This document shows, in pieces, positions 26,146 through 33,912 of a stretch of DNA of 33,912 bases. Both the position numbers and the translations under genes were made by a program. The notes beneath the pieces are model-generated. The model did no database searches. It saw only the letters and a program-made list of their open reading frames with translations, and was not told the origin of the DNA. Source of the stretch: an uncultured Oxalobacteraceae bacterium (GTDB lineage: Bacteria; Pseudomonadota; Gammaproteobacteria; Burkholderiales; Burkholderiaceae); contig CAMLDH010000004.1 of NCBI GenBank assembly GCA_946478765.1, positions 1 to 33,912 on the forward strand. Direction: 5' to 3'. Within the stretch, counting starts at the first letter, position 1. Each line of letters opens with the position of its first letter.

Positions 26146-26525
26146 CAACAAAAGGCAGAGCGCCGCAGCCGGGCGGCAGCATGAGTCGCACATTCCGTCT
26201 CGTCTTGTGGACCCATTTGATTGGACAATGGTCAAATTTAGTTTTGGCGACGGCACTATATTGATCATGAGCACGCGCCCAAAGACTGCTCCCTAAAAAG
26301 CAAGATCTCAAAGGATCGATTGCCGTGCTTGCCCCATGAAACCGCAGCGCGGAATTGACAAGAAAAGTTGCCCTGAAAGCGGTGACCCCCTACAATCTTG
26401 CACAGTTTGAAAAGAGTACCCAGCAATTCAACGCAAAAAACGATATTCCTGTACTTCATGCATCTCTGCGGCGGTTTTCGGGCCAGCAGCCGCATAAAAT
26501 ACAGTACGTACACTTGGAGTCATTC
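26146..26525. other. Intergenic region upstream of fabI
   Basis: 380 bp. The fabI frame is open from 26355 without a ribosome site, so it is treated as leader. The interval contains a candidate promoter (26368-26396), an ATTTGA/TCAAAT inverted repeat with an 11-bp spacer (26215-26237), and a small TGCGGC/GCCGCA leader hairpin. No gene is supported. Confidence 0.6.
26368..26396 (+). promoter_or_regulatory. Candidate promoter for fabI
   Basis: TTGCCC (26368-26373) and TACAAT (26391-26396) have a 17-bp spacer. It predicts a leader of about 120 nt before the fabI ATG at 26526. Confidence 0.5.
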
Positions 26526-27305
26526 ATGGCATTCTTGCAAGGCAAAAAAATCCTGATCACTGGTCTGTTGTCCAACCGCTCCATCGCCTATGGCATCGCC
26601 CAAGCCTGCAAGCGGGAAGGCGCCGAACTGGCGTTTACCTATGTCGGGGAGCGCTTCAAGGATCGCATTACCGATTTCGCGAAAGAATTCGACAGCAAAC
26701 TGATTTTTGACTGTGACGTCAGCAGTGACGACCAGATCAACGCCTTGTTCGCCGATCTCGGCAAATCCTGGGATCACCTGGACGGACTGGTGCACTCCAT
26801 CGGGTTTGCGCCGCGCGAAGCCATTACCGGGGATTTTCTCGATGGCTTGTCGCGCGAAGCATTCAAGATCGCACACGATATCTCGTCATACAGTTTCCCG
26901 GCAATGGCCAAGGCTGCGTTGCCGATGTTGCGTCCCAATTCCTCGTTATTGACGCTCACCTACATGGGTTCGGTCCGCACTACGCCGAATTACAATACGA
27001 TGGGCTTGGCCAAGGCATCGCTCGAGGCAAGTGTGCGCTACCTGGCTGAATCGCTGGGACCGAAAGGCATTCGCGTCAACGGCATTTCCGCCGGCCCGAT
27101 CAAGACGTTGGCTGCCAGCGGTATCAAGGACTTTAGCAAGCTGCTAGGCATTGTTGCAACCCATGCACCGTTGCGGCGTAACGTGACGATTGAAGATGTC
27201 GGCAATACCGCGGCCTTCATGCTGTCCGATCTCGCGTCCGGCATCACCAGCGAAATCACCTACGTGGACGGCGGTTTTTCGCATGTGATGTATGCGCCTG
27301 AGTAA
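26526..27305 (+). CDS. fabI: Enoyl-[acyl-carrier-protein] reductase (NADH)
   Basis: 259 residues from ATG 26526, with TTGGAG 7 bases upstream; the longer open frame from 26355 is not supported. It is a short-chain dehydrogenase with [18 protein letters not shown] at the N-terminus, the FabI-type NAD-binding variant. The catalytic residues Y146, Y156 and K163 (YNTMGLAK) fall at the same numbers as in E. coli FabI, and [13 protein letters not shown] follows. It carries out the last reduction of each fatty-acid elongation cycle in the cytosol and is the target of triclosan-type inhibitors. It stands alone, with a GC-rich hairpin after it. Confidence 0.96.
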   Translation: MAFLQGKKILITGLLSNRSIAYGIAQACKREGAELAFTYVGERFKDRITDFAKEFDSKLIFDCDVSSDDQINALFADLGKSWDHLDGLVHSIGFAPREAITGDFLDGLSREAFKIAHDISSYSFPAMAKAALPMLRPNSSLLTLTYMGSVRTTPNYNTMGLAKASLEASVRYLAESLGPKGIRVNGISAGPIKTLAASGIKDFSKLLGIVATHAPLRRNVTIEDVGNTAAFMLSDLASGITSEITYVDGGFSHVMYAPE

Positions 27306-27321
27306 ATAAAAACGAGTGCGA

Positions 27322-27351
27322 CGGCTCGGAGGGCAATACGCCTCCGAGCCG
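27322..27351 (+). terminator. Hairpin after fabI
   Basis: CGGCTCGGAGG (27322-27332) pairs perfectly with CCTCCGAGCCG (27341-27351) around an 8-base loop, 16 bp after the fabI stop. It lacks a T-run, so it is a strong hairpin but not a textbook intrinsic terminator. Confidence 0.6.
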
Positions 27352-27440
27352 GACAATCCAAGCCCTTGCCAATTTGCCAGTTCCAAACTGGCTGATACGA
27401 CTCTGCAGCAAAAATTTCTGCAGGAAATTCATTTAGCCTG

Positions 27441-27446
27441 TAGAAT
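27441..27446 (+). promoter_or_regulatory. Possible -10 box for the DEAD-box helicase gene
   Basis: TAGAAT matches the -10 consensus at 5/6, but the -35 region is poor. It would give a leader of about 235 nt. Confidence 0.3.
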
Positions 27447-27687
27447 GCCGTCTGTGCATGGCAACATACATCGCACATCGCAGCATCGCAAACCCTTAGC
27501 ATTAACGATAAAGCCCTCCCGCCTCCTGGTGTTGAAGTTTGAACACCGTCCCGGCGCAAAGCTTTCTGTGCCGAAATCTCTCAGAGTTTTCTCAGTTGTT
27601 TCGTTGGTACGCGTTGCATTTTTGCGTTCGCGCACACCTCTCTTTATTCGATGAGGTCGCGCAGCGTTGATTTTACGAAAGAAAATA

Positions 27688-29091
<1,404 letters not shown>

Positions 29092-29156
29092 TCGTCGCAA
29101 CCACTGATCCATGGGGGATAGCGTAGTTTGAACGCCATCCTGCCAGGTTTGAAATT

Positions 29157-29193
29157 AAAACGAGCGCTTCGGTTTTGCCGAAGCGCTCGTTTT
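29157..29193. terminator. Bidirectional Rho-independent terminator after the helicase
   Basis: AAAACGAGCGCTTCGG (29157-29172) and CCGAAGCGCTCGTTTT (29178-29193) form a 16-bp perfect stem with loop TTTTG and T-runs on both strands. It serves the helicase and the convergent gene at 29237-29785. Confidence 0.92.
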
Positions 29194-29236
29194 TTATTGT
29201 GTCAATATTTTGTAACTGCCGCCTTCCGGCAGCGTT

Positions 29237-29785
29237 TTACGCCTCGCCGGTCGTTGCTTTCTTTTCCGAAGCGATCGTGTTCACTTCTTCAAAATTTTCC
29301 CACGACAGCTCGGTTACTTCCACTTTGGGAAGATGCTTATAGTGCACCAATCCCTCGTTGATGTATTCGTCCGTATCTTCCGTCCGTTTGCCTGGCTTCG
29401 AAGCGTCTTCCGTGACTGCCGGGTTGCGTGCAGTTTCCTTGATCGGGAAACGCCAATAGACCTTGTCGAGTTCCAGACCACAGAATCTCAGTACATGTTC
29501 GCGCAGCGTCGCTTCGATGATGTGCGAAAGCCGGAACCGCTTCATCGGCTCCGACTCGATGAAAGCCGTGAAGCGCTTGTCTCCCGACAAGCTGACGCTG
29601 CCTACTGACACATCCACGCCGCTTCTGCGGAAATAATCGATGATGGTGGCGGATACTGCAGCGATATGGCGCTTTCCGCGTCGAATCCGGTACTTCAGAA
29701 TCGCCACATAGGCGAGAGCAACCAGGATACTGGCCGCTGCCAATAGAACAATCCAAAAATTGGCTGAGCCAGTTTGCAAAAACAT
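29237..29785 (-). CDS. Membrane-anchored protein of unknown function
   Basis: 182 residues, not recognised. One N-terminal transmembrane helix (about residues 10-30, FWIVLLAAASILVALAYVAI) is followed by the basic segment KYRIRRGKRH, so the soluble part probably faces the cytoplasm. A compact alpha/beta-looking region (about 40-120) with VSVGSVSLSGDKRFTAFIES is followed by a polar, acidic C-terminus. No catalytic motif is visible. It lies convergent to the helicase and 249 bp downstream of senA on the same strand. The distance, and a 7-bp hairpin in between (29950-29983), suggest it is a separate unit rather than part of the sen cluster. Confidence 0.7.
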   Translation of the reverse strand: MFLQTGSANFWIVLLAAASILVALAYVAILKYRIRRGKRHIAAVSATIIDYFRRSGVDVSVGSVSLSGDKRFTAFIESEPMKRFRLSHIIEATLREHVLRFCGLELDKVYWRFPIKETARNPAVTEDASKPGKRTEDTDEYINEGLVHYKHLPKVEVTELSWENFEEVNTIASEKKATTGEA

Positions 29786-29949
29786 CCGTGTTTAACCCTA
29801 CGGTCAAGAGTGCTAATTCGCATAAGGTACAAGTATCTTGGCGAACAGTACAGTTTTTGATCTTCAATTAATAACTTTTTATCACATATCGCAGCTACAT
29901 AATTACCAATCAGTAGTTTAGCGCAGGAAATAAAATGCATGCGCCCTTG

Positions 29950-29983
29950 GTGCTGCCTTTTGCCACAAAATCCTGTGCAGCAC
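29950..29983 (-). terminator. Possible hairpin after senA
   Basis: GTGCTGC (29950-29956) and GCAGCAC (29977-29983) can pair around a 20-base loop, about 50 bp past the senA stop. It is weak: the loop is long and there is no T-run. Confidence 0.3.
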
Positions 29984-30034
29984 TGCGGAAAATGACCGGA
30001 AAATCATGACTGTTTTTTTATTTGCAGGACTGGG

Positions 30035-31231
30035 TCACAAGGCACAAGTCCGGAAGCCAACAAAAATATCGTCGCGCTCAGGCATGAAAAAATTACGATA
30101 CTTGGCAGAGCGCATCCGCGCGCTTGTTGCAAACGATGCGCCGCGCAACACCTGATGGGTCATGAACCATGGCGTTGAATATTCCCGATAGGCATCCGCC
30201 GAAAAGCCCCGGTACGGTTCAAACGGCGAACAAGTCCATTCCCACAGGTCGCCCCAGCGAAAAGCGGGATGGCCCGACAAGGCGGCAAATTCCCATTCCC
30301 CTTCCATTGGCAGCCGCCGCCCGGCCCACGCGCAATACGCCTGCGCCTCGTACAAGCTGACATGGCGCACCGGTTCGTTGGCCGGCAACATCATGATTTT
30401 TCCAAATCGCGCGCAACGCCACTGTCGGCCATCGCGTTCCCAATAGCGCGGCGCGGACCCGTCTTGCCGCATCAGCCAGGCGCGCCCGGCAGGTGTCCAG
30501 AATTGGGGGTTTTCATAACCGCCATCGGCGATGAATTCACTGTACTGCGCATTCGACACCAGCGTCGAGTCCATCGTAAACGACGGGACATAGCACGGAT
30601 GCGCCCATTTCTCGTTATCGAACACGAAGCCGGTCCCGGCGGTGCTGCCAAGTTCAATCGTACCGCCCGGAAAACGGATTTCCCCTTGTGCCCACGCACG
30701 AATCGCGTGCCGCGCAAGTTGCGGCGGCATCGTGACACCGAGGGTTTGCAAGGTATAGGCAAATGCTTCGCCGTGCATGTCTTCATGCGCGAGCGCCAGC
30801 CGGTATGGATACAGCGCGTCGTCATCACTGGCCGTCCTGCTCAACTTGTCGAGTACGCGATCGAGCACTTCATGGCAATACGTCTTGAGCGCTCCGGCAC
30901 TGGGCAAACCGAGCGTCCAGCGCGCATCATGCGGCACCGTGTTGGAGTCGAACCAGTCATCGCCCTTGGTCAACAGCGAGACGCGTTGCGCCGCAGTCGG
31001 ATCGCTCGATTGCGCCTCGCGCAAAACGAACCATTCCGCGAACCAGGCAATGTGGCCCAACTCCCACAGCGGCGGATTGACGACCGCCAGTTGCGGCACT
31101 TTTCCAGGCGCATCCAGTCCCGCTGCCGCAAAACAGTCGAACAGCGCCAGCGTATAATCCCGGGCATCTTGCAAGGCGTCGGCAAGCTCGTCTGGCCCGG
31201 CGTTTCGAAAAGAAAGATTGGTCGCAGTCAT
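30035..31231 (-). CDS. senA: Selenoneine synthase SenA (EgtB-like non-haem iron enzyme)
   Basis: 398 residues from ATG 31231, fixed by AGGAGGTG 7 bases upstream; the open frame to 31342 runs into the palindromic repeat and is rejected. The N-terminal DinB-like domain carries the EgtB iron triad: H60 in LWELGHIAWFAEWF, and H149 and H153 in the HX3H motif HEDMHGEAF. The C-terminal half (about 185-398) is an FGE-sulfatase-like fold (RRLPMEGEWEFAA, GDLWEWTCSPF, VLRGASFAT, YRNFF, VGFRTCAL). EgtB-type enzymes oxidatively join sulfur to hercynine. In SenA the donor is a selenosugar and the product leads to selenoneine. The assignment to SenA over EgtB rests mainly on the adjacent senB and senC. Hercynine must come from an EgtD not in this window. 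Confidence 0.88.
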   Translation of the reverse strand: MTATNLSFRNAGPDELADALQDARDYTLALFDCFAAAGLDAPGKVPQLAVVNPPLWELGHIAWFAEWFVLREAQSSDPTAAQRVSLLTKGDDWFDSNTVPHDARWTLGLPSAGALKTYCHEVLDRVLDKLSRTASDDDALYPYRLALAHEDMHGEAFAYTLQTLGVTMPPQLARHAIRAWAQGEIRFPGGTIELGSTAGTGFVFDNEKWAHPCYVPSFTMDSTLVSNAQYSEFIADGGYENPQFWTPAGRAWLMRQDGSAPRYWERDGRQWRCARFGKIMMLPANEPVRHVSLYEAQAYCAWAGRRLPMEGEWEFAALSGHPAFRWGDLWEWTCSPFEPYRGFSADAYREYSTPWFMTHQVLRGASFATSARMRSAKYRNFFMPERDDIFVGFRTCAL

Positions 31232-31238
31232 CGCATCG

Positions 31239-31246
31239 CACCTCCT
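31239..31246 (-). promoter_or_regulatory. Strong ribosome binding site deciding senA start
   Basis: AGGAGGTG on the minus strand lies 7 bases before the ATG at 31231. It begins only 6 bp from the edge of the long palindrome (31253), so a transcript starting upstream would carry that hairpin next to its ribosome site. Confidence 0.75.
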
Positions 31247-31252
31247 GAAATA

Positions 31253-31411
31253 AGGTGATTTCCGTGAATGAATATCCCATGGTCGTGGTGCAGACGGGAT
31301 GCGATGCAAGGCGTGACGAGTGCCGTGTGGCGGGCCACACAAACGAGGAACAACGCAGCAGTGCGCCCGTATGCGCCACGAAAATGGGGTATTTGTTCAC
31401 GGAAATCACCT
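31253..31411. repeat. Long imperfect palindrome, copy 3 of 3, in senA/senB control region
   Basis: The outer arms 31253-31268 and 31396-31411 are perfectly complementary over 16 bp (AGGTGATTTCCGTGAA and its complement). Further pairing continues inwards, CCCAT...CGTGG against its partner. The arm sequence is unrelated to copies 1 and 2, but the inner core is shared (GGGATGCGATGCAAGGCG and CAACGCAGCAGTGCGCCC). The apex is again a 6-bp/4-nt hairpin, GTGTGG-CGGG-CCACAC. It occupies most of the 265 bp between the divergent senA and senB. Confidence 0.88.
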
Positions 31412-31496
31412 AAGGTGGGTCAGAGTTTTTTTGCGCGGCTTTTTGCGAAAATTACTCTACCCCCTCTGATAAATAAAGACGCATCAGGAAGCCTTC

Positions 31497-32492
31497 TTGA
31501 GCAAGCCGCATATCGTCATTATCAGCCCCGCACTGGCAAAAGCCAATAACGGTAACTGGCAAACAGCACGCCGCTGGGCACGATTTCTGCGCCAACACTT
31601 TCGCGTGACGCTTACCCCGGAAACCGATGCTTCGTTCACCCATGCGGCACCGGATGCGATCATTGCGCTGCACGCACGCCGTTCGGCCGCCGCCATTGCC
31701 GCCTTTGCCGCCGCCCATCCTTCCCGGCCTGTCATTCTGGTGCTGACCGGCACCGATTTATATCGCGATATCCATACCGATGACTCTGCAAAACATTCGC
31801 TGCGATTGGCAACGCGTCTGGTTGTGTTGCAACAGGCAGGCACACAAGAACTGGAACCGCTGCTGCAAAGGAAAACCACGGTGATTTATCAGTCCGCACC
31901 ATCGCTCAAATCTGTTCCTCGCAACATCGATGCACGCCATTTCGATGTCACGATGATCGGCCATTTGCGCGACGAGAAGGATCCGGCGACGTTCATGCGC
32001 GCTGCAAAATTGCTGGCATCGCCGTACGTCCGATTGATCCATATCGGCACGGCGCTCGATCCGCTGCTCGATGCAGAAGCCGAAGCAACGCAGCGCGAAC
32101 ATGCGCGTTACCGCTGGCTCGGCAATGTGCCGCATGCAAGAACACGCCAACTTCTGAAGCGCAGTCAATTGATGGTGATCACATCGCGCATGGAGGGCGG
32201 CGCCAACGTCATCATCGAAGCCGTCACCAGCGGCGTGCCGGTATTGGCGAGCGACATGTCCGGCAATCGCGGCATGCTGGGGCAGGACTATGCCGGCTAT
32301 TTTCCCGTCGGCGACAGTCACGCCTTGGCATGCATGATCGATCGCGCGGCGACCGATGCTTCATTCTATGGACGGCTGCAATCGCAATGCGCGGCCCGCG
32401 CGCCGCTCTTTTCACCGGAGCGGGAAAAAGCGGCAGTGTTGCAGTTGGTGGATAATCTCGTCAATCCGAAATCACCTCCAACGGGACAATAA
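31497..32492 (+). CDS. senB: Selenosugar synthase SenB (GT-B glycosyltransferase, TIGR04348-like)
   Basis: 331 residues, starting at TTG 31497 behind AGGAAG (5-base spacing). An in-frame stop at 31470 excludes any distant start. It is a GT-B fold: an N-terminal half opening HIVIISPALAKANNGNWQTA with the LVLTGTDLYRDI motif (about 81-92), and a C-terminal donor half with E233 and E241 in an E-x7-E arrangement (MEGGANVIIEA), then SGVPVLASDMSGNRGMLG. SenB couples selenophosphate to a UDP-sugar such as UDP-GlcNAc to give a 1-seleno-sugar, forming a carbon-selenium bond. The family is recognised mainly by this context with SenC and SenA. It is separated from senC by 3 bp. Confidence 0.88.
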   Translation: MSKPHIVIISPALAKANNGNWQTARRWARFLRQHFRVTLTPETDASFTHAAPDAIIALHARRSAAAIAAFAAAHPSRPVILVLTGTDLYRDIHTDDSAKHSLRLATRLVVLQQAGTQELEPLLQRKTTVIYQSAPSLKSVPRNIDARHFDVTMIGHLRDEKDPATFMRAAKLLASPYVRLIHIGTALDPLLDAEAEATQREHARYRWLGNVPHARTRQLLKRSQLMVITSRMEGGANVIIEAVTSGVPVLASDMSGNRGMLGQDYAGYFPVGDSHALACMIDRAATDASFYGRLQSQCAARAPLFSPEREKAAVLQLVDNLVNPKSPPTGQ

Positions 32493-32495
32493 ATC

Positions 32496-33554
32496 ATGAA
32501 CGCGCCTACCGACTCGAACATCAAACTCACCTCCTTTTCCCATGGCGGCGGCTGCGGCTGCAAGATCGCCCCCGGCATCCTGGCGGAAATCCTGAAAAAA
32601 TCAACCGGCTTCCCGGTGCCGAAGGAATTAATGGTCGGCATCGAGACTGCGGACGACGCGGCAGTCTACAAACTCAATGACGAGCAGGCGCTCATTGCCA
32701 CCACCGATTTTTTCATGCCGATCGTCGACGATCCATACGACTTCGGCCGCATCGCAGCGACCAATGCGATTTCGGATGTCTATGCGATGGGCGGCACGCC
32801 GATCATGGCACTGGCGTTGGTCGGCATGCCGATCAACAAGTTGCCGATCGACGTCATCGGCAAGATCATCCAGGGCGGCGAATCGATTTGCGCGGAAGCA
32901 GGCATCCCGATTGCCGGCGGCCACACGATCGACTCGGTCGAGCCAATATATGGACTGGTTGTACTGGGCCTGGTGCATCCGTCGAAAGTCAAACGCAATG
33001 CCGATGCCAAGGCCGGGGACACACTTATTCTGGGCAAGCCATTAGGCGTTGGCATCCTGTCCGCTGCCCTCAAAAAGAATGTGCTCGATGCAGCCGGCTA
33101 TGCAGCGATGATCGAAAACACAACCAAGCTCAACAAGCCCGGCAAGGCTTTATCCGACTTGACTGGCGTGCACGCCCTGACCGATGTGACCGGCTTCGGT
33201 TTGCTGGGACATTTGCTGGAGTTGGCGCGCGGCGCCGGACTGACCGCGAAATTGAATATGGCGCAGATTCCGCTATTGCCAAATACACAACAATTGGCGG
33301 AGAGTGGTTGTATCACCGGCGCATCCGGCCGCAACTGGGCCGGCTACGGCAACGACGTCGAACTGGCCGATGCCATTTCGCCAGTGCAGCAAATGCTGCT
33401 GACCGATCCGCAAACTTCCGGCGGACTGCTGGTGTCGTGCGCTGCGAGTGCGGTCGACGAAGTGTTGGCGCTATTCCGGCGCGAAGGATTCGCGCACGCA
33501 GCAGTCATCGGTGAAATGGTGGCCGGCCCAGCCAAAATTCAGGTGAATGCATAG
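32496..33554 (+). CDS. senC: Selenophosphate synthetase SenC (SelD family)
   Basis: 352 residues. The N-terminus has the SelD signature SHGGGCGCKIAPG with C20, C22 and K23, matching catalytic C17 and K20 of E. coli SelD. C20 is encoded by TGC, so this is a Cys, not a selenocysteine, enzyme. Glycine-rich ATP and metal motifs follow: VGIETADDAAVY, TTDFFMPIVDDP, AATNAISDVYAMGG, GGHTIDSVEP and DVTGFGLLGH. It makes selenophosphate from selenide and ATP. Position and 3-bp spacing after senB mark it as SenC, feeding the selenosugar synthase. It may also supply selenophosphate for tRNA 2-selenouridine or selenocysteine, if no other selD exists. Confidence 0.95.
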   Translation: MNAPTDSNIKLTSFSHGGGCGCKIAPGILAEILKKSTGFPVPKELMVGIETADDAAVYKLNDEQALIATTDFFMPIVDDPYDFGRIAATNAISDVYAMGGTPIMALALVGMPINKLPIDVIGKIIQGGESICAEAGIPIAGGHTIDSVEPIYGLVVLGLVHPSKVKRNADAKAGDTLILGKPLGVGILSAALKKNVLDAAGYAAMIENTTKLNKPGKALSDLTGVHALTDVTGFGLLGHLLELARGAGLTAKLNMAQIPLLPNTQQLAESGCITGASGRNWAGYGNDVELADAISPVQQMLLTDPQTSGGLLVSCAASAVDEVLALFRREGFAHAAVIGEMVAGPAKIQVNA

Positions 33555-33581
33555 TACTTGTAGAAAAATGCGCATCGCTCC

Positions 33582-33609
33582 TTGACAAACATGGGTCACT
33601 TCTCATAAA
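33582..33609 (+). promoter_or_regulatory. Strong candidate promoter beyond senC
   Basis: TTGACA (33582-33587, perfect) and CATAAA (33604-33609, 4/6) are 16 bp apart. The predicted start is about 33616-33618, at or next to the ATG of the first small ORF, so that ORF would be on a nearly leaderless transcript. Confidence 0.55.
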
Positions 33610-33617
33610 GTCGACCT

Positions 33618-33713
33618 ATGTTTTTCGCAAAATCCATTTCCCTCGTTCTACCGCACATTGCCAGCGCCCTGCTAGCGATGCTGCTACCGCTATCGCTACT
33701 ACAAGCGCTCTAA
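33618..33713 (+). CDS. 31-residue hydrophobic peptide, unknown
   Basis: The ORF starts MFFAKSISLVLPHIASA and continues with a Leu-rich stretch to the stop; 10 of 31 residues are leucine. It could form one membrane helix. There is no Shine-Dalgarno, but the promoter places the transcript start at the ATG. Possible roles are a leader peptide for the gene beyond the window or a small type-I-toxin-like peptide. It could also be non-coding. It is preserved as an ORF together with a similar downstream one. Confidence 0.35.
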   Translation: MFFAKSISLVLPHIASALLAMLLPLSLLQAL

Positions 33714-33785
33714 TTCCCCCCCGTTTCGTTGTTTTCCTCTGGCGCACATTAGCCAGCACACAAAAGTTTCCCAAGGTCCGCGACC

Positions 33786-33902
33786 ATGCATTTCAAGTCG
33801 ATCCGCGCAATGCTCATCAATGGTGATTTCATCGCCGTGATGATCTTTGCACGTGCGCTTGCGCTGCTACCACTACCGATCGGTTGCCTGGCCTCGCGTT
33901 AA
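33786..33902 (+). CDS. 38-residue hydrophobic peptide, unknown
   Basis: The ORF starts MHFKSIRAML and ends ALALLPLPIGCLASR. Its start (M-x-F-x-KSI pattern) and its ALxLLPL stretch resemble the 31-residue ORF upstream, suggesting tandem duplicates. The ribosome site is weak (AAGGTCC region). Its stop is 10 bp from the window end, so it could be a leader peptide of a downstream gene. Confidence 0.3.
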   Translation: MHFKSIRAMLINGDFIAVMIFARALALLPLPIGCLASR

Positions 33903-33912
33903 GTGGCCGTCA

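Larger units (their letters stand above)
27306..27687. other. Intergenic region between fabI and DEAD-box helicase
   Basis: About 380 bp without a supported gene. It begins with the fabI hairpin (27322-27351), then a possible -10 TAGAAT at 27441-27446. The rest is a pyrimidine-rich stretch that would form a leader of over 200 nt for the helicase. Short ORFs here overlap the hairpin and lack domains. Confidence 0.55.
33555..33912. other. Region after senC to window end
   Basis: 358 bp. It contains a good promoter (33582-33609), two short hydrophobic ORFs (33618-33713 and 33786-33902) and a short direct repeat (GCACATT-GCCAGC at 33653-33665, with one extra base at 33743-33756). No terminator was found after senC. 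The downstream gene lies outside the window. Confidence 0.55.

Noticed and set aside
26215..26237. ATTTGA/TCAAAT inverted repeat as a fatty-acid regulator operator for fabI
   Set aside because: Only 6-bp half sites with an 11-bp spacer, far upstream of the likely promoter, and no match to a known FadR or FabR site that I can support.
30269..31258. 329-codon plus-strand ORF opposite senA
   Set aside because: It is a high-GC shadow of senA with no domain and a His/Arg/Gln-rich composition, and no ribosome site or promoter of its own.
31232..31342. Upstream extension of senA to 31342
   Set aside because: The extra 37 residues lie inside the palindromic repeat, while a strong AGGAGGTG precedes the ATG at 31231.
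32496..32570. Selenocysteine codon or SECIS in senC
   Set aside because: The catalytic position is a TGC cysteine and no in-frame TGA occurs before the normal stop.

Overview
The window looks like a chromosomal segment of a betaproteobacterium, most likely Burkholderiales, family Oxalobacteraceae (Herminiimonas/Herbaspirillum-like). This is inferred from protein character and gene order; no database search was possible. It has three parts: an exopolysaccharide (EPS) locus, a block of conserved housekeeping genes, and a selenium natural-product cluster.

Region 1 (about 1-21500) is an EPS/capsule locus. It encodes two GT4-type glycosyltransferases (the first cut by the window edge), a Wzx-type flippase, a NodB-like polysaccharide deacetylase and an acyltransferase-3 protein. 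An SGNH-like protein and an AlgI-type MBOAT acyltransferase follow on the minus strand. Next come a large secreted lipoprotein that may be a polysaccharide lyase, a parallel beta-helix protein, a bifunctional mannose-1-P guanylyltransferase/mannose-6-P isomerase, a TviB-type UDP-GlcNAc 6-dehydrogenase, a TviC/WbpP-type 4-epimerase, a FemAB/GNAT-like protein and a PrsT-type TPR protein of the PEP-CTERM/exosortase type. Together they predict a polymer containing mannose-derived sugar and N-acetyl-galactosaminuronic acid, with O-acylation and possibly de-N-acetylation.

Region 2 (about 21500-29800) is conserved core. tRNA-Val, dnaQ, rnhA, a YafS-like methyltransferase, gloB and mltD are in the same neighbourhood order as E. 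coli mltD-gloB-yafS-rnhA-dnaQ-tRNA. fabI, a RhlE-like DEAD-box helicase and a membrane-anchored protein of unknown function follow.

Region 3 (about 30035-33560) matches the selenoneine pathway. senA (EgtB-like non-haem iron enzyme, minus strand) is divergent from a tightly packed senB (selenosugar synthase-type glycosyltransferase) and senC (SelD-type selenophosphate synthetase). SenC makes selenophosphate, SenB makes a selenosugar from it, and SenA joins selenium to hercynine. The hercynine-forming methyltransferase EgtD is not in the window. Past senC lies a strong promoter-like element followed by two small, similar hydrophobic ORFs at the window edge.

The most unusual non-coding structure is a family of three 158-194 bp imperfect palindromes (8503-8660, 13314-13507, 31253-31411). 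They share a core, but their outer arms are self-complementary in a locus-specific or covarying way. The third copy fills most of the senA/senB divergent control region. Other notable palindromes are a perfect 22-bp palindrome at 11247-11268, a 27-bp-stem hairpin at 18560-18624, and several clear terminators.
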